A DNA stretch of 64,000 nt from Lacrimispora indolis DSM 755 (GCF_000526995.1 NZ_AZUI01000001.1:5312001-5376000); one strand, 5' to 3'; shown: positions 9,779-19,536, counted from the first letter of the stretch. Made by a program: numbers and translations. The notes: generated by a model from the letters alone, not told the origin.

Positions 9779-9810
9779 GAAAAAAGGGAAAAAGGCAATG
9801 CTTTTTTCCC
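9779..9810 (-). terminator. Terminator after the DUF4130 gene
   Basis: Minus-strand stem GGGAAAAA/TTTTTCCC with a GC-containing loop, followed by six T. It ends the radical SAM/DUF4130 operon about 40 nt past the stop. The rest of 9600-9851 shows no gene. Confidence 0.7.
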
Positions 9811-9851
9811 GTTCCATGATCCCGCCTTATATAACAAGGACATCCCAGGAG

Positions 9852-10631
9852 TCAAAGATCCCTTAAGCCATGGGAAAACTCAGGCATATATGCCCTGTAA
9901 CGGAGGGGCATGTGATTGCGCTGACAAGTCGGATTTCTCCTCTCTTTTATTGAAATGCTTTTCCTGAAGCTTTGAAAAAGCACCTCATATTCATCCTCAT
10001 CCGACGCTTTTTGCATTTTCTCCTCCCATTCAGACGAAATTAAATCCACCAAAAACCATGGCCGCAGAGCCGGATGCAAAACAGCTTTTTTTCTGTTTTC
10101 ATCATATAAAACCCAATTTTCTCCTGACATGCGGTCCGCGAAATGAGGAGACAGAAGAACAAGCACATCATTCTTCGGGCCGATCCGGCTCACCAAAAGA
10201 TCCCCCTCCATTTCCACAAAGCGCACGAAGCCCGTAAGCAGATGGGTCTCATTATCAATATGACGGCACATCTGAAAAATATCGTATACTTCCTGGATCT
10301 GAAGCATGTTCACAACTCTTGCCCCAACGTGGAAACCATAAATCAAAAAACGGTAAATTTTATCCGCACGATCTCTTTCCTTGCTTAATGCGGCTTTGTA
10401 TACGGCAGCATAGGCCTCTTCCGATATCTTTTTCCTGACAGCCTGTACCACCTTATCCGCATTGCCGGCATTGACCGGAACCTCCTCATACTGGCAGAAC
10501 AGCTCCATGGTATCCTCATTTCCCAGGAGACCAAGCTTCACATGATCATGTCCCTTCCTGCTGGTCCACGCTGCATATACACCGCTGAAAATGCCTTCCA
10601 CGCTGTCCTCACACAAATAGACTGTCTTCAT
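9852..10631 (-). CDS. DUF4130 DNA-metabolism protein linked to a radical SAM enzyme (TIGR03915-like)
   Basis: Resembles the DUF4130 family found next to, or fused with, uracil-DNA-glycosylase-like domains and always near a partner radical SAM protein. The 259-aa protein begins MKTVYLCEDSVEGIFSGVYAAW and contains MLQIQEVYDIFQMCRHI, HLLTGFVRF and SPHFADRM, all recognisable family blocks. Its start codon overlaps the stop of the radical SAM gene by 4 nt (ATGA), so the two products are translationally coupled. Its function is inferred to be DNA repair or modification; no reaction is established. The C-terminal 30 residues are basic. Confidence 0.85.
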   Translation of the reverse strand: MKTVYLCEDSVEGIFSGVYAAWTSRKGHDHVKLGLLGNEDTMELFCQYEEVPVNAGNADKVVQAVRKKISEEAYAAVYKAALSKERDRADKIYRFLIYGFHVGARVVNMLQIQEVYDIFQMCRHIDNETHLLTGFVRFVEMEGDLLVSRIGPKNDVLVLLSPHFADRMSGENWVLYDENRKKAVLHPALRPWFLVDLISSEWEEKMQKASDEDEYEVLFQSFRKSISIKERRNPTCQRNHMPLRYRAYMPEFSHGLRDL

Positions 10632-11956
10632 ATCCGGATTCCTCCAAAATCTCTCAAAGCAGGCAAATTCATGTCATCAAACAAGGAAAGCTGACGAAAC
10701 GTTCCCGTTGAACCGATGTCCCATATTTTTTTCTGCTCCTCTCCAATGAGGTGATTGGATATATAATCCTCCTCAATCTTGACCGGATACATCATCCTGC
10801 CGGAACATGTAATAAAATAAATCGCCCGCTTTAATACGACACCGATCTTTTTTAAAGCATCAAAATCAAGAGGCCCGTTTCTTCTGGCCGCAATGATCCG
10901 TTTTACTGACTTCACTCCCATTCCGGGAACTCTCAGCAGCGTATAATAATCTGCCCTATTTACTTCAACAGGAAATTGTTCCAGATGGCGCAAGGCCCAG
11001 TCACACTTGGGATCCAGAAGCACATTAAAATTAGGGCGTTCCTCAGAAAGCAATTCCCCAGCACGAAATCCATAAAAACGCATGAGCCAGTCTGCCTGAT
11101 ACAGCCTGTGTTCCCGCAAAAGGGGCGGTCCTCCGGGAAGAGCCGGCAGGCTGCTGTCCTGATTGACCGGAACAAATGCGGAATAAAAAACTCTTTTTAA
11201 ATCATAATTCTGATAAAGAGCCTCCGCCACCATGGTCATCTGAAAATCATTTTCTCCAGTGGCACCTACAATCATCTGAGTACTTTGTCCAGCGGGCACA
11301 AAGGATGGTGCTTTCCTGTATTCCATCAGTTCGTAACGATTGGCCTTAATGCCTTTTTGTATCTGCTTCATTGGCGTAAGGATCTTGCTCCTGCTTTTAC
11401 CGGGAGCCAGCTTCTTAAGCCCATCAGCCGTGGGAAGCTCCAGGTTGATGCTCATACGGTCCGCCAGAAACCCTGTCTTTTCAATGAGAACCGGGTCTGC
11501 CCCTGGAATGGCCTTTACATGGATATAACCGTGGAAATGATATTCCTCCCGGAGTTTTTTAAGGGTCTGATAGATCAGATCCATGGTATAATCCGCACTG
11601 TAAAGAACTCCTGAGCTGAGAAACAGCCCTTCAATGTAGTTGCGGCGGTAAAACTGAATCGTCAGCCGGCACACTTCTTCCGGAGTAAACGCAGTTCTCA
11701 CCACATCGTTGGAGCATCGGTTGATGCAGTATTTGCAGTCATAAATACACTGGTTAGTAAACAATATTTTCAGAAGAGAGATACATCTGCCGTCTGCAGA
11801 GAAGCTATGGCAGATCCCGGGCGCCGTCGTATTCCCAAGAGTCCCTGCCTTCCCCTTCCGGTCTACCCCGCTGGAGGTACAGGCAACGTCATATTTTGCG
11901 GCATCTGATAATATTTCAAGCTTTTCCTGTACACTTAATTCTTCCTGAATCAGCAT
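10628..11956 (-). CDS. Putative DNA modification/repair radical SAM protein (TIGR03916-like)
   Basis: Radical S-adenosylmethionine enzyme with the cluster motif CIYDCKYC (Cys70, Cys74, Cys77), preceded by a Ser/Cys-rich segment. Near residue 345 there is a helix-hairpin-helix DNA-binding motif, LLRVPGMGVKSVKRII, which fits action on nucleic acid. The ATG at 11956 follows a GAGGTGG box; the open frame extends upstream to 12016 but that stretch overlaps the promoter elements. It is 442 aa and is coupled to the DUF4130 partner. The promoter is flanked by two LexA-like boxes (11966-12040), supporting a role in the SOS response. Substrate unknown. Confidence 0.88.
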   Translation of the reverse strand: MLIQEELSVQEKLEILSDAAKYDVACTSSGVDRKGKAGTLGNTTAPGICHSFSADGRCISLLKILFTNQCIYDCKYCINRCSNDVVRTAFTPEEVCRLTIQFYRRNYIEGLFLSSGVLYSADYTMDLIYQTLKKLREEYHFHGYIHVKAIPGADPVLIEKTGFLADRMSINLELPTADGLKKLAPGKSRSKILTPMKQIQKGIKANRYELMEYRKAPSFVPAGQSTQMIVGATGENDFQMTMVAEALYQNYDLKRVFYSAFVPVNQDSSLPALPGGPPLLREHRLYQADWLMRFYGFRAGELLSEERPNFNVLLDPKCDWALRHLEQFPVEVNRADYYTLLRVPGMGVKSVKRIIAARRNGPLDFDALKKIGVVLKRAIYFITCSGRMMYPVKIEEDYISNHLIGEEQKKIWDIGSTGTFRQLSLFDDMNLPALRDFGGIRI

Positions 11957-11965
11957 TTTCCACCT

Positions 11966-12040
11966 CGAACACATGTTCTTTTGCTTTATTGTAACATAAG
12001 CAGACTGTTTTTTCAAGCCCTTTTTTCGAATGTATGTTCT
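11966..12040 (-). promoter_or_regulatory. Promoter with two LexA (SOS) box-like operators
   Basis: Minus strand: -35 TTGAAA (12016-12011), 17-bp spacer, -10 TACAAT (11993-11988). A box reading AGAACATGTGTTCG (11979-11966) lies just downstream of the -10, and AGAACATACATTCG (12040-12027) just upstream of the -35. Both match the Gram-positive LexA consensus CGAACRNRYGTTYG, the first with one and the second with two mismatches. This placement would block RNA polymerase in undamaged cells. The rest of the 387-nt gap up to 12343 shows no gene I can support. Confidence 0.75.
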
Positions 12041-12343
12041 GTTTTTTCAAATCAGCATCATGGAAACTTGTGACAATTCTTAAAATATTCCGGAGAAAGC
12101 AGCAGTCAAAGAGAAAATCCTGCCCCCTCTCTTTAACCGCTGCCTTAAATAAACAAAAAACTCTTTTATTTTGAATCCGCATCCGGGTTCCTTCTGTTGA
12201 TTCCGGCACATATCCGTTATATTCCGGTTCTCATCCTGCCGCGCAGCTGATTACCAGAACTTTGCTCAATCCGGACGTAAGCCTTGTCCTCATGACCTCT
12301 CATAATACCACGGTGAGCAAAGCACCAACAGTTTGTCATACCA

Positions 12344-14587
12344 TCACTTAAAAACAGAGGTGATTGACCTCCAGATATGTTTAAAAATATTTCCAATTCT
12401 ATGAAAAATGTTTCCATCAGGATAAAAATCCTCATCCACATCTACATCAGCATTATCCTTTTTATCCTTTATTTCCTCTGTACGCAGAATCATCTGAATA
12501 CTCCTGGGAGAAGGGTTTTTTGCCGATGTTATGGACACAGGAGAAGCTTCTGTATCAATGTTTAAAATAGTCGTCTTATCAATTGTATATTCATCCCATT
12601 TGTCATCGATCATTCCCTTAATGGTATCCTTTGCGTTTTTTAATACATCGGTCTGATTCAGCCCATTTCCCGCCTCATCCAAAGCGCCGGCCAGACCGTT
12701 TAAGGTTTTTTCTGTGCTTCCGTTTAAAGAATCTCCCACGGTCTTCATCTGGCTTTCCATTGACCGGAAAAATACATTCATGGAATCAATGCCCCTTGAT
12801 GCGCTGTCTGTCATTTTTCCGACATCATTTAAAGTGGCAATCATTTCGTCGTGATGACGGTTTAAAATACCATTTAATTCATCGGCAGCGCTGATTAAAT
12901 CATCGGCAGTGTCACAGATGTTCCCTGCTGCAGTTGCTATGCCCATAGCTCCGTCAAATGCCCCGTTTACAGGGCCTCTTAAGGAATATAAATCTGCCAC
13001 CAGCATCTGGGTCATCCCAAGCATTTTTGCCAGATCTCCCGTCAGTCCTGCACCGCTGTCGGCAAGCTGGGGAAGAAGGGCGGCCAGGGGAGCGGCCGCT
13101 TCCACCGCGGCTTTAGACCCATTGCTGGGAGTTGCTGTGTTGCCGCTTTCCAGTGCGGAGGACAGGTAGGCAGTGAGCGCATTGATTTCCGGAAGGGAAT
13201 AGTCCTTTTCATTAAACAGGTAGGAGGATATCTCATCTTCATCCATAAGCCCTTCATCCTGGATTTCCTGGATTAAGTCCTGTAATTCCTCAGCCTCAAT
13301 TCCTGCCGCCGATTTGCTGAGAGTACTGTTCAGTGCAGCCAGCTTAGGAAGGGACTGTCCAAGGGAAGCAAGCTCCTTTGCCAGCTTCTGCTGCTCAGTT
13401 GTCAGGGTATTTAAGCGCTCTTCTATCTTTTTTGCCTGCCCGAGAAAGGCCTGGGATTTCATATCCGTCTGGGAGTCCTTTGCCATTTTCCGCAGCTCTT
13501 CCACCTCATTTCGCAAATGCCGGACACTGTCCTGCAAATCACCCAGGTCCGGTGATAAATCATCAAGAATTTCCACCGTATGGTTTGTCTGGGTTCTGAT
13601 ATCATTCAAGGCATTTCCGGCGTTTTGAGTGTGATTATAAAAGGGACGCAGGGTCTGGGATAAGCCATCAAGAGCTGCCAGTGCCTCGTCGGCATTCTGA
13701 TACACCTTGCCCTTGGAATCAGCAAATATCTGCCTGGTTCTATCCAGCCCTCTGATGCCGTCTGCCGTATCTTCAATGCTTTTTTGCATGTTGCCCATGG
13801 TATTCAAAACCACATCCAGGCTGTCGCTGATGGCATCCGCCGAATCCTCCACAGTTTCCTTGGCATCTCTTAAATCATTGACCTTTTCAAGCTGGCTTAC
13901 TGTCAAAGGCACCATGGCAAAGACAATGCCGGAGAATTTGAAATCCTCAGAGCCGATGCGGATGGAATAATGGCCTTCCTCCCCCGGCAGTTGAAAAAAA
14001 GCAACCATATTTAAATTTCCCACAGCCTGCACCTGTGCTCCCTCGGCTTCCAGGCTTAGATTTTTATCCATATCCACCACTGTGCTGGCCATTAGGGCCA
14101 TGTTATTCCGGTAGTAGTCGGAGAGCCCTTTATTGGGGGTCAGATCCACATTGATCTCGATTAATCCCTTTTCTCCAGCCAGTTCGTCCGCCTTTTTTTC
14201 CACCCCATTTAAACGGTAACTCACCTTAATATCCCAGGGAAGCTGGGATTTCTCTGTCTGGGTCCTGCCTTCAAAATAAAACCGTTTTCCCGTCTCTTCC
14301 GGAGAAAATGTGATGGAACCGTCTTCTCCCAAAACAGGTTCCGAATGATCCGTTAAGTTCATTACCTTCTCATAAGCACCGTAATCCACCACCTTGCTGC
14401 TTCCATTCATCTGGTAATTTTTTACGATGCTGCTTTCCTTTATTTCTCCATAAGGATCCATGGTTACATAAAGAGTTTCATCATACTGGGGCACTTCCGG
14501 CGCGGCCAGGGCCGACAGAACCGGCTGAAGGGAGAATATGGCAGCCAGGCCCATACTCAGGATTCTATTATACTTTTTCATGGTCAT
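12344..14587 (-). CDS. Secreted coiled-coil protein of the YhgE/Pip type, partner of MMPL exporter
   Basis: A 747-aa protein with a signal peptide (about residues 1-28, ending ALAAPEV). A beta-rich N-terminal region is followed by a long stretch (about 235-690) of heptad-like repeats rich in Asp, Leu, Ser and Thr, as in YhgE/Pip and phage-infection-protein-like proteins. I see no strong C-terminal membrane segment; it ends in a basic helix. The start overlaps the MMPL gene by 20 nt, so the two products are coupled. Such pairs are often found as exporters with an extracytoplasmic adaptor, but the cargo here is unknown. Confidence 0.7.
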   Translation of the reverse strand: MTMKKYNRILSMGLAAIFSLQPVLSALAAPEVPQYDETLYVTMDPYGEIKESSIVKNYQMNGSSKVVDYGAYEKVMNLTDHSEPVLGEDGSITFSPEETGKRFYFEGRTQTEKSQLPWDIKVSYRLNGVEKKADELAGEKGLIEINVDLTPNKGLSDYYRNNMALMASTVVDMDKNLSLEAEGAQVQAVGNLNMVAFFQLPGEEGHYSIRIGSEDFKFSGIVFAMVPLTVSQLEKVNDLRDAKETVEDSADAISDSLDVVLNTMGNMQKSIEDTADGIRGLDRTRQIFADSKGKVYQNADEALAALDGLSQTLRPFYNHTQNAGNALNDIRTQTNHTVEILDDLSPDLGDLQDSVRHLRNEVEELRKMAKDSQTDMKSQAFLGQAKKIEERLNTLTTEQQKLAKELASLGQSLPKLAALNSTLSKSAAGIEAEELQDLIQEIQDEGLMDEDEISSYLFNEKDYSLPEINALTAYLSSALESGNTATPSNGSKAAVEAAAPLAALLPQLADSGAGLTGDLAKMLGMTQMLVADLYSLRGPVNGAFDGAMGIATAAGNICDTADDLISAADELNGILNRHHDEMIATLNDVGKMTDSASRGIDSMNVFFRSMESQMKTVGDSLNGSTEKTLNGLAGALDEAGNGLNQTDVLKNAKDTIKGMIDDKWDEYTIDKTTILNIDTEASPVSITSAKNPSPRSIQMILRTEEIKDKKDNADVDVDEDFYPDGNIFHRIGNIFKHIWRSITSVFK

Positions 14588-16751
14588 TCTCTCCTTTTAA
14601 TTTCACTTTTCCATATCTTAAACGCCGTTTTTCCTTCCTCATTGCCGCATTCCGCTGCTGTTTCTGGATCTGCTTGTCAAAGGTGCTTAAAAGCGCCGGA
14701 AGAAGGGAAAGCACCAGAACCATACTTAAGACCGCTCCCCTCCCCACCAGGCGTCCCACCTGGGAAATGGCCTGTATGGACGATGTAAAATACAATAGAT
14801 AACCTACGACCGTAAGAATCCCGCCTGACGTCAGTATGGAAAGGGTGCTTTTTGAAATGGCGGACATGGCGGAATCCGTATTATTCATGGTTTTACGGAA
14901 ACCCAGATAATTGTTGGTCATCAGGATAGAATAATCAATGGTGGCTCCCAGCTGCAGGCAGCTTACGATGATGTATCCAATGTATACCATGCTGTCCCCC
15001 AGCACATAGGGCAGTGTCATGTTCAAATAAATGGCCACCTCAATGGGTATGATAACAAGGATTGGGACCAGGACCGACTGGAAGGTCGCAAAAACCACCA
15101 GAGCCACTCCCGCCAATGATAATAAGGATACCTTATTATAGTCATCGGTCAATATGTCGCGGATGTCAATGGTTGTGGGAGTCATGCCTATAACATAAGC
15201 ATCCTCCGGATAATATTCCCTGATCACGCCTTCCAGCTTCTGGCTGCATTCAAAGGCATACGGGCTTTCCTGGACCGTATTTAAGGATATCAAAAGTCTG
15301 GCATACCGCTCACTTCTAAGCTGCTCGCTCACCTTTTCCGGAAGAAAGCTTTCCGGAATTCCTTTGGGCACTGTTCCCGCCATGGATATGGCGTAATTTA
15401 CAAAATCCAGGTCCTCTAAAGAATCCGTCAGCTGCCCTTCTGTAACCAGGTCGCCGTTGGGAACTATGCCAATGATCATGTTGGATTTTCCGAATTCCTC
15501 ATTGATTGCCCTGGTATCCTCATATACCCTGGTTCCCGGTCCGGCTCCAATGGCATCATCTCCGTAATAAAAAACGTTCATATTCTGACCAAAGTAACAG
15601 GGAACAGCCAGAAAAATGGCAACAACGAAAACAGGCTTCCGAATCTTGTTCATCAATTTTGCAAACCGGTCAAAAGAAGGAAGAAACGGTTTATGGGCCG
15701 TTTTTTCAATCTTATCATTAAAGTGCAGGATCAGAGTCGGCATGAGGAACAGTACGGTGGCCAGGCTGCAGAGGATTCCCTTGGTCAGCACAAATCCCAC
15801 ATCCTTGCCAATGGTAAAACGCATAAATGCGATCACAAGAAACCCTACAATGGTGGTGGCCCCGCTGGCCAGAATGGAACTGCAGGATTCCTTTACCGCC
15901 AGCTCCATAGCCTCATGTATTTCAATACCCGTATTCTTGATCGCCGTAAAAGTATGTAAAAGGAAAATAGAATAATCCATGGATACTGCCAGCTGTAAAA
16001 TGGCTGCCGTGGAAAATGTAAAAAATGATATGGTGCCGAACATCAGGTTAGACCCCATATTCATGATGATGGCCACGATCATGACAAAAATAAACAAAAA
16101 CGGTTCCATCCAGGACGTGGTGGTAAGGGTCAATATAAGCCAGATGATCACCAGAGCCATTCCGATCGCCATGGTGATCTCCTTTGTTATGGACTCTTCA
16201 CGCTCCTTGCTGGATACAGCGCTTCCGGCAAAAGAGCCTCTGTCCTTTCCCACAATGCGGTAAATATGGTCCACCGCCTCACGGGTCAGGTGATTGTCAT
16301 CACCATTTTCAAAGATCACATCCATCAGTGCATATCCGTCATGGTAGTAATCCTCCATGGAAAAAGCATCCACTGACATCATATCTGTGATTCCCTGATT
16401 CACAAAGGAGGCCCCCATATACACATCAGTGGTCAGGTCCGGGCCTATGACCAGGTCCACCCCTTCCAGATCCGATATCTGCTCTCTTATTCTCTTAGCT
16501 TCCGGAAGGCTTACATCCTTTACCATGATCCGGGCCATGCCAGGGTACCCAAACTCATCCTCCATTACATCGAGAGCCTGTTTTGTCTGAGCAAACTGGG
16601 GCAGATATTTGCTTAAATCGTAGTTTACCTTTACAAAAGGAAAACAAACTGCACAGATGATGGTCGCAAGAAAGAAAAAGGCCTCTATTTCCTTCCCACA
16701 GAATACAATCACGTGCACGATTCTGTCAAATAAACTTTTGTCTTTTTTCAT
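14568..16751 (-). CDS. MMPL/RND-family membrane exporter
   Basis: Large transporter of the MMPL branch of the RND superfamily, 727 aa. One N-terminal membrane helix, an extracytoplasmic loop, five helices, a second loop and five helices form two homologous halves. Conserved helix motifs include LAVSMDYSIFLLHTF and LQLGATIDYSILMTNNY, carrying the Asp-Tyr proton-relay pairs. I chose ATG 16751 (GGAGG five bases upstream); the frame opens further up. It lies divergent to a TetR regulator and is followed by a secreted coiled-coil partner. Likely substrates are lipids, drugs or peptides, but nothing in the sequence decides this. Confidence 0.9.
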   Translation of the reverse strand: MKKDKSLFDRIVHVIVFCGKEIEAFFFLATIICAVCFPFVKVNYDLSKYLPQFAQTKQALDVMEDEFGYPGMARIMVKDVSLPEAKRIREQISDLEGVDLVIGPDLTTDVYMGASFVNQGITDMMSVDAFSMEDYYHDGYALMDVIFENGDDNHLTREAVDHIYRIVGKDRGSFAGSAVSSKEREESITKEITMAIGMALVIIWLILTLTTTSWMEPFLFIFVMIVAIIMNMGSNLMFGTISFFTFSTAAILQLAVSMDYSIFLLHTFTAIKNTGIEIHEAMELAVKESCSSILASGATTIVGFLVIAFMRFTIGKDVGFVLTKGILCSLATVLFLMPTLILHFNDKIEKTAHKPFLPSFDRFAKLMNKIRKPVFVVAIFLAVPCYFGQNMNVFYYGDDAIGAGPGTRVYEDTRAINEEFGKSNMIIGIVPNGDLVTEGQLTDSLEDLDFVNYAISMAGTVPKGIPESFLPEKVSEQLRSERYARLLISLNTVQESPYAFECSQKLEGVIREYYPEDAYVIGMTPTTIDIRDILTDDYNKVSLLSLAGVALVVFATFQSVLVPILVIIPIEVAIYLNMTLPYVLGDSMVYIGYIIVSCLQLGATIDYSILMTNNYLGFRKTMNNTDSAMSAISKSTLSILTSGGILTVVGYLLYFTSSIQAISQVGRLVGRGAVLSMVLVLSLLPALLSTFDKQIQKQQRNAAMRKEKRRLRYGKVKLKGENDHEKV

Positions 16752-16806
16752 GTCTTCCTCCATTACCCATCCTGATTCTACTAATAGATACATTATTGAC
16801 TTTTGA

Positions 16807-16845
16807 ACACGTGTACATTATAATACTCTTGTAAATAAGTTTCAA
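16807..16845 (-). promoter_or_regulatory. MMPL operon promoter with palindromic operator
   Basis: Minus strand -35 TTGAAA (16845-16840), 17-bp spacer, -10 TATAAT (16822-16817). An inverted repeat centred on ACACGTGT (16807-16814; GTACACGTGTTC in full) lies right at the expected transcription start. It is a likely site for the divergent TetR protein at 16985. Confidence 0.65.
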
Positions 16846-16984
16846 TAATCAATCATTAGCGATAATTCTATTAACAGTCACAAGTTATTTCTTAATGCAG
16901 TACTCAACACTTTTTGCCATAATGTTCATAATTTTCAGGGTCTGAAATGAGAAGCAAGCATAGAATCACAATTGGAGGAATGAT

Positions 16985-17566
16985 ATGGAAACACAAAAAC
17001 AGGATCGACGCATCCGAAAAACCCAGAAGCTGTTAAAGGAGAGCCTTCTTGAACTCATGGAAAAGAAAGATTTTAAGAATATTTCCGTAAAAGACATCAC
17101 GGAACTGGCTGATTTAAACCGGGGTACTTTTTATCTTCACTACGCCGACACATACAGCCTGCTGCAGGAGATGGAATCTGAAGTCTTAAATGATTTTCAG
17201 GATATGGTCAGCAACCGCCGCTATGCTTTTAAAAAGGACTCGCTCCTGCCCGTTGTCATCCCAATCATTCATTATATTGAGGAGAATAAAAAGATATGTA
17301 AGATCCTGTTTGAGAACAGCTCCTCCAATGATTTCGTAAACCGTTTCCATACCCTGGTCTTAAAAAACGGTACGGCAATCATCAAAGAACAGTATCCTGA
17401 TGCAAAGGAAGTGACCTTAAATTATTACCTTGAATTCATTACCTACGGGCTGACGGGCGTTCTAAAACAATGGCTTGATACGGATATGCAGCAGCCTAAG
17501 GAAGAAGTGGCCGAATTTGTTGATAAAGTGATTATGGGAACTGCAAAAAAGCTTCTTGCCGTGTAA
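16985..17566 (+). CDS. TetR/AcrR-family transcriptional regulator
   Basis: 193-aa repressor with an N-terminal TetR helix-turn-helix: RIRKTQKLLKESLLELM followed by ISVKDITELADLNRGTFYLHY (key stretch VKDITELADLNRGTFYLHY, residues 36-54). The C-terminal ligand/dimer domain resembles TetR_C types found near exporters. The ATG has GGAGG seven bases upstream. It is divergent from the MMPL operon, with a palindrome in between, so the likely role is ligand-responsive repression of that exporter and probably of itself. Confidence 0.9.
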   Translation: METQKQDRRIRKTQKLLKESLLELMEKKDFKNISVKDITELADLNRGTFYLHYADTYSLLQEMESEVLNDFQDMVSNRRYAFKKDSLLPVVIPIIHYIEENKKICKILFENSSSNDFVNRFHTLVLKNGTAIIKEQYPDAKEVTLNYYLEFITYGLTGVLKQWLDTDMQQPKEEVAEFVDKVIMGTAKKLLAV

Positions 17567-17687
17567 ACAAAATCAATTTTATTCCAAATCCTTATTTTTC
17601 TAAAGGAATTAACCGATATATGGATAGCGATGTTAAGCAGCCATTTGATCTGTATTCCGCATCAGTAAATACACAAGGATGATCATT

Positions 17688-18740
17688 ATGCCAAAATTTA
17701 TAAAAAACAAAAAAGAGAAAGCTCCCAAGACAAAACCCCAAAAAGTAAAGGCCGCAAAGGCCAAAAAAGTGAAGGCAAAACCAGCAAAAGCTCCAAAAGC
17801 CAAAGGGAAAAGCCTATTGCCTAAAAATAAAAGGGTCCTGGTTTTGCTGGTAGCGGCTCTGATGATCATGATTATAGGATCTGCCCAGGCCATCATTTTG
17901 CTCACCGCAAAAAAGAAGGATACCACGAAAGAACAGGTGCAGCAGGCGCCCTCCTATTACTTTTCAAAAGATGAAGGAATTTCTTCCGTAACGGAAGTCG
18001 TGGGAAAACGTGATTTTGAAAAGCAGCCGGCTGTTGAAGCCGTCCAGGAAACGGAAACAAAAGAAACCGATGACCAGACACAAAAAGCCAGAGAATCTTC
18101 TGCTCCTTCCTCCACACAAGCAGCCGGCCCGGAGGACCGGTACAAGTACTTTCATGTAGAAGACACCTCTGCTGATTTAAAAAGCTACAAGGACTATTTA
18201 GAGGGAGTAAAAAATTTCATTGATGTAACGGACAAATCCCTTCAGGAAGAACAGACTTCCACAGAAGAAACTGAAAAAGCCGGCACAGAGATCTACAGAC
18301 TTGCCGGTCCCTCCAAAGACTCCTCTTCCTACCTTTCCATTACCCTGGAATCTGAAGCTGACAGCTATACGGTAACTACATGTAAGGAAGACAAGCCCTG
18401 GAACACCTTTTTTAAAGACCAGTGGAAGCAGCAGAAAAAGATAATTGCGGATTTTGAAAAACAGCCGAAAGCCACCAATACCATTGAACAGGCAGAGGAA
18501 ACAGTCCGCGCCCAGAGCCAGGAAAAGCTAGGTCTGCCGGAAACCGTGGAATCTTATGAATATATCGCATCACCTGGATTATCTAAAATAGACGGGAAGA
18601 ATTATTATACGGTCAGGGCATATAAGCGCCAGCCTGATAACACCCTGATTTATGTTGCCTCTTATTTGTTTGATTATAACACCAGCAGCGTGGCTTTTCA
18701 GTATGACGAAGGGACAGGAAAAGCTACTCCTCTCAGCTAA
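17688..18740 (+). CDS. Hypothetical membrane-anchored protein with Lys/Ala-rich N-terminus
   Basis: Not recognised as a known family. The 350-aa protein starts with a very basic Lys/Ala/Pro stretch (residues 1-45), then one membrane helix (about 46-70, VLVLLVAALMIMIIGSAQAI), then a charged, Gln/Glu/Thr-rich linker and a C-terminal globular region of about 200 residues that should lie outside the membrane. I chose ATG 17688, with AAGGA eight bases upstream; an in-frame ATG at 17679 lacks a good site. It ends in a strong terminator. Nothing in the neighbourhood suggests a role. Confidence 0.75.
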   Translation: MPKFIKNKKEKAPKTKPQKVKAAKAKKVKAKPAKAPKAKGKSLLPKNKRVLVLLVAALMIMIIGSAQAIILLTAKKKDTTKEQVQQAPSYYFSKDEGISSVTEVVGKRDFEKQPAVEAVQETETKETDDQTQKARESSAPSSTQAAGPEDRYKYFHVEDTSADLKSYKDYLEGVKNFIDVTDKSLQEEQTSTEETEKAGTEIYRLAGPSKDSSSYLSITLESEADSYTVTTCKEDKPWNTFFKDQWKQQKKIIADFEKQPKATNTIEQAEETVRAQSQEKLGLPETVESYEYIASPGLSKIDGKNYYTVRAYKRQPDNTLIYVASYLFDYNTSSVAFQYDEGTGKATPLS

Positions 18741-18752
18741 ATGTATATCATA

Positions 18753-18791
18753 AAAAGACGGACAGTCCTATGGATTGGTTCCGTCTTTTTT
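18753..18791 (+). terminator. Terminator after the hypothetical membrane protein
   Basis: AAGACGGA and TCCGTCTT form a stem around an 18-nt loop, followed by six T on the plus strand. Confidence 0.75.
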
Positions 18792-18915
18792 CATGGTAAA
18801 GAGCCCCCGAAAGAATCCCCTCCTGTAGAAAGTGACTGAAAAATCACTGGACACTTTGCTCTGCTTCCCTTTTATGCTATAGTAAGGATATAAAAAAACA
18901 GAAGGAGATGTTGTT

Positions 18916-19458
18916 ATGGAATTTTTACAATTGGCAAAAGAACGTTACTCCGTCAGGAAATTCAGCGACCGCAAAATAGAAAAGGAAAAGTTGGATCTGA
19001 TCCTGGAAGCCGGAAGGGTCGCTCCTACTGCAGTGAATTTTCAGCCCCAGCGGATCCTTGTCATTGACAGCGCGGAAAATCTCACCAAATTAAAACCCTG
19101 CACTCCTTATCATTTTCATGCCCCTCTGGCTCTGCTGGTATGCTATGATTCCACGGTCAGCTGGAAGAGATCTTACGATAATAAGGACATGGGAGACATT
19201 GACGCCGGCATTGTAGCCACACAAATGATGCTTGAAGCATCTGAGTTGGGATTAGGCAGTACCTGGGTTGGTCATTTTGATCCCGCAGCCATCTGTGCGG
19301 CTTTTGACATCCCGGAACATTTAATTCCTGTGGTACTGCTTCCCATGGGCTACCCCAGGGAAGACTGCACCCCCAGCCCCTATCACGAAAAGCGGTTTGA
19401 TACAGAACATACGGTTTTCTTCAACTCTTTTAAGGACCTGGAGCTTCCCAAAGGCTGA
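18916..19458 (+). CDS. Nitroreductase-family flavoprotein
   Basis: FMN-dependent NAD(P)H oxidoreductase of the nitroreductase superfamily, 180 aa, a cytoplasmic dimer in characterised members. FMN-binding features are RYSVRKFSDRKI near the start, PTAVNFQPQR (about residues 36-45) and LGLGSTWVGHFD (about 112-123). The C-terminus carries the usual MGYPRE. It has its own plausible promoter (-35 TTGCTC, 16-bp spacer, -10 TATAGT) and a GAAGGAG site. The physiological substrate cannot be told. Confidence 0.92.
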   Translation: MEFLQLAKERYSVRKFSDRKIEKEKLDLILEAGRVAPTAVNFQPQRILVIDSAENLTKLKPCTPYHFHAPLALLVCYDSTVSWKRSYDNKDMGDIDAGIVATQMMLEASELGLGSTWVGHFDPAAICAAFDIPEHLIPVVLLPMGYPREDCTPSPYHEKRFDTEHTVFFNSFKDLELPKG

Positions 19459-19536
19459 TAACCTTTCATGAACCCCCATATCCATGCATAAGATAAATAT
19501 ATACTGCGTCTAAAGTAGCAGGTTGGGGGCTTTCTC

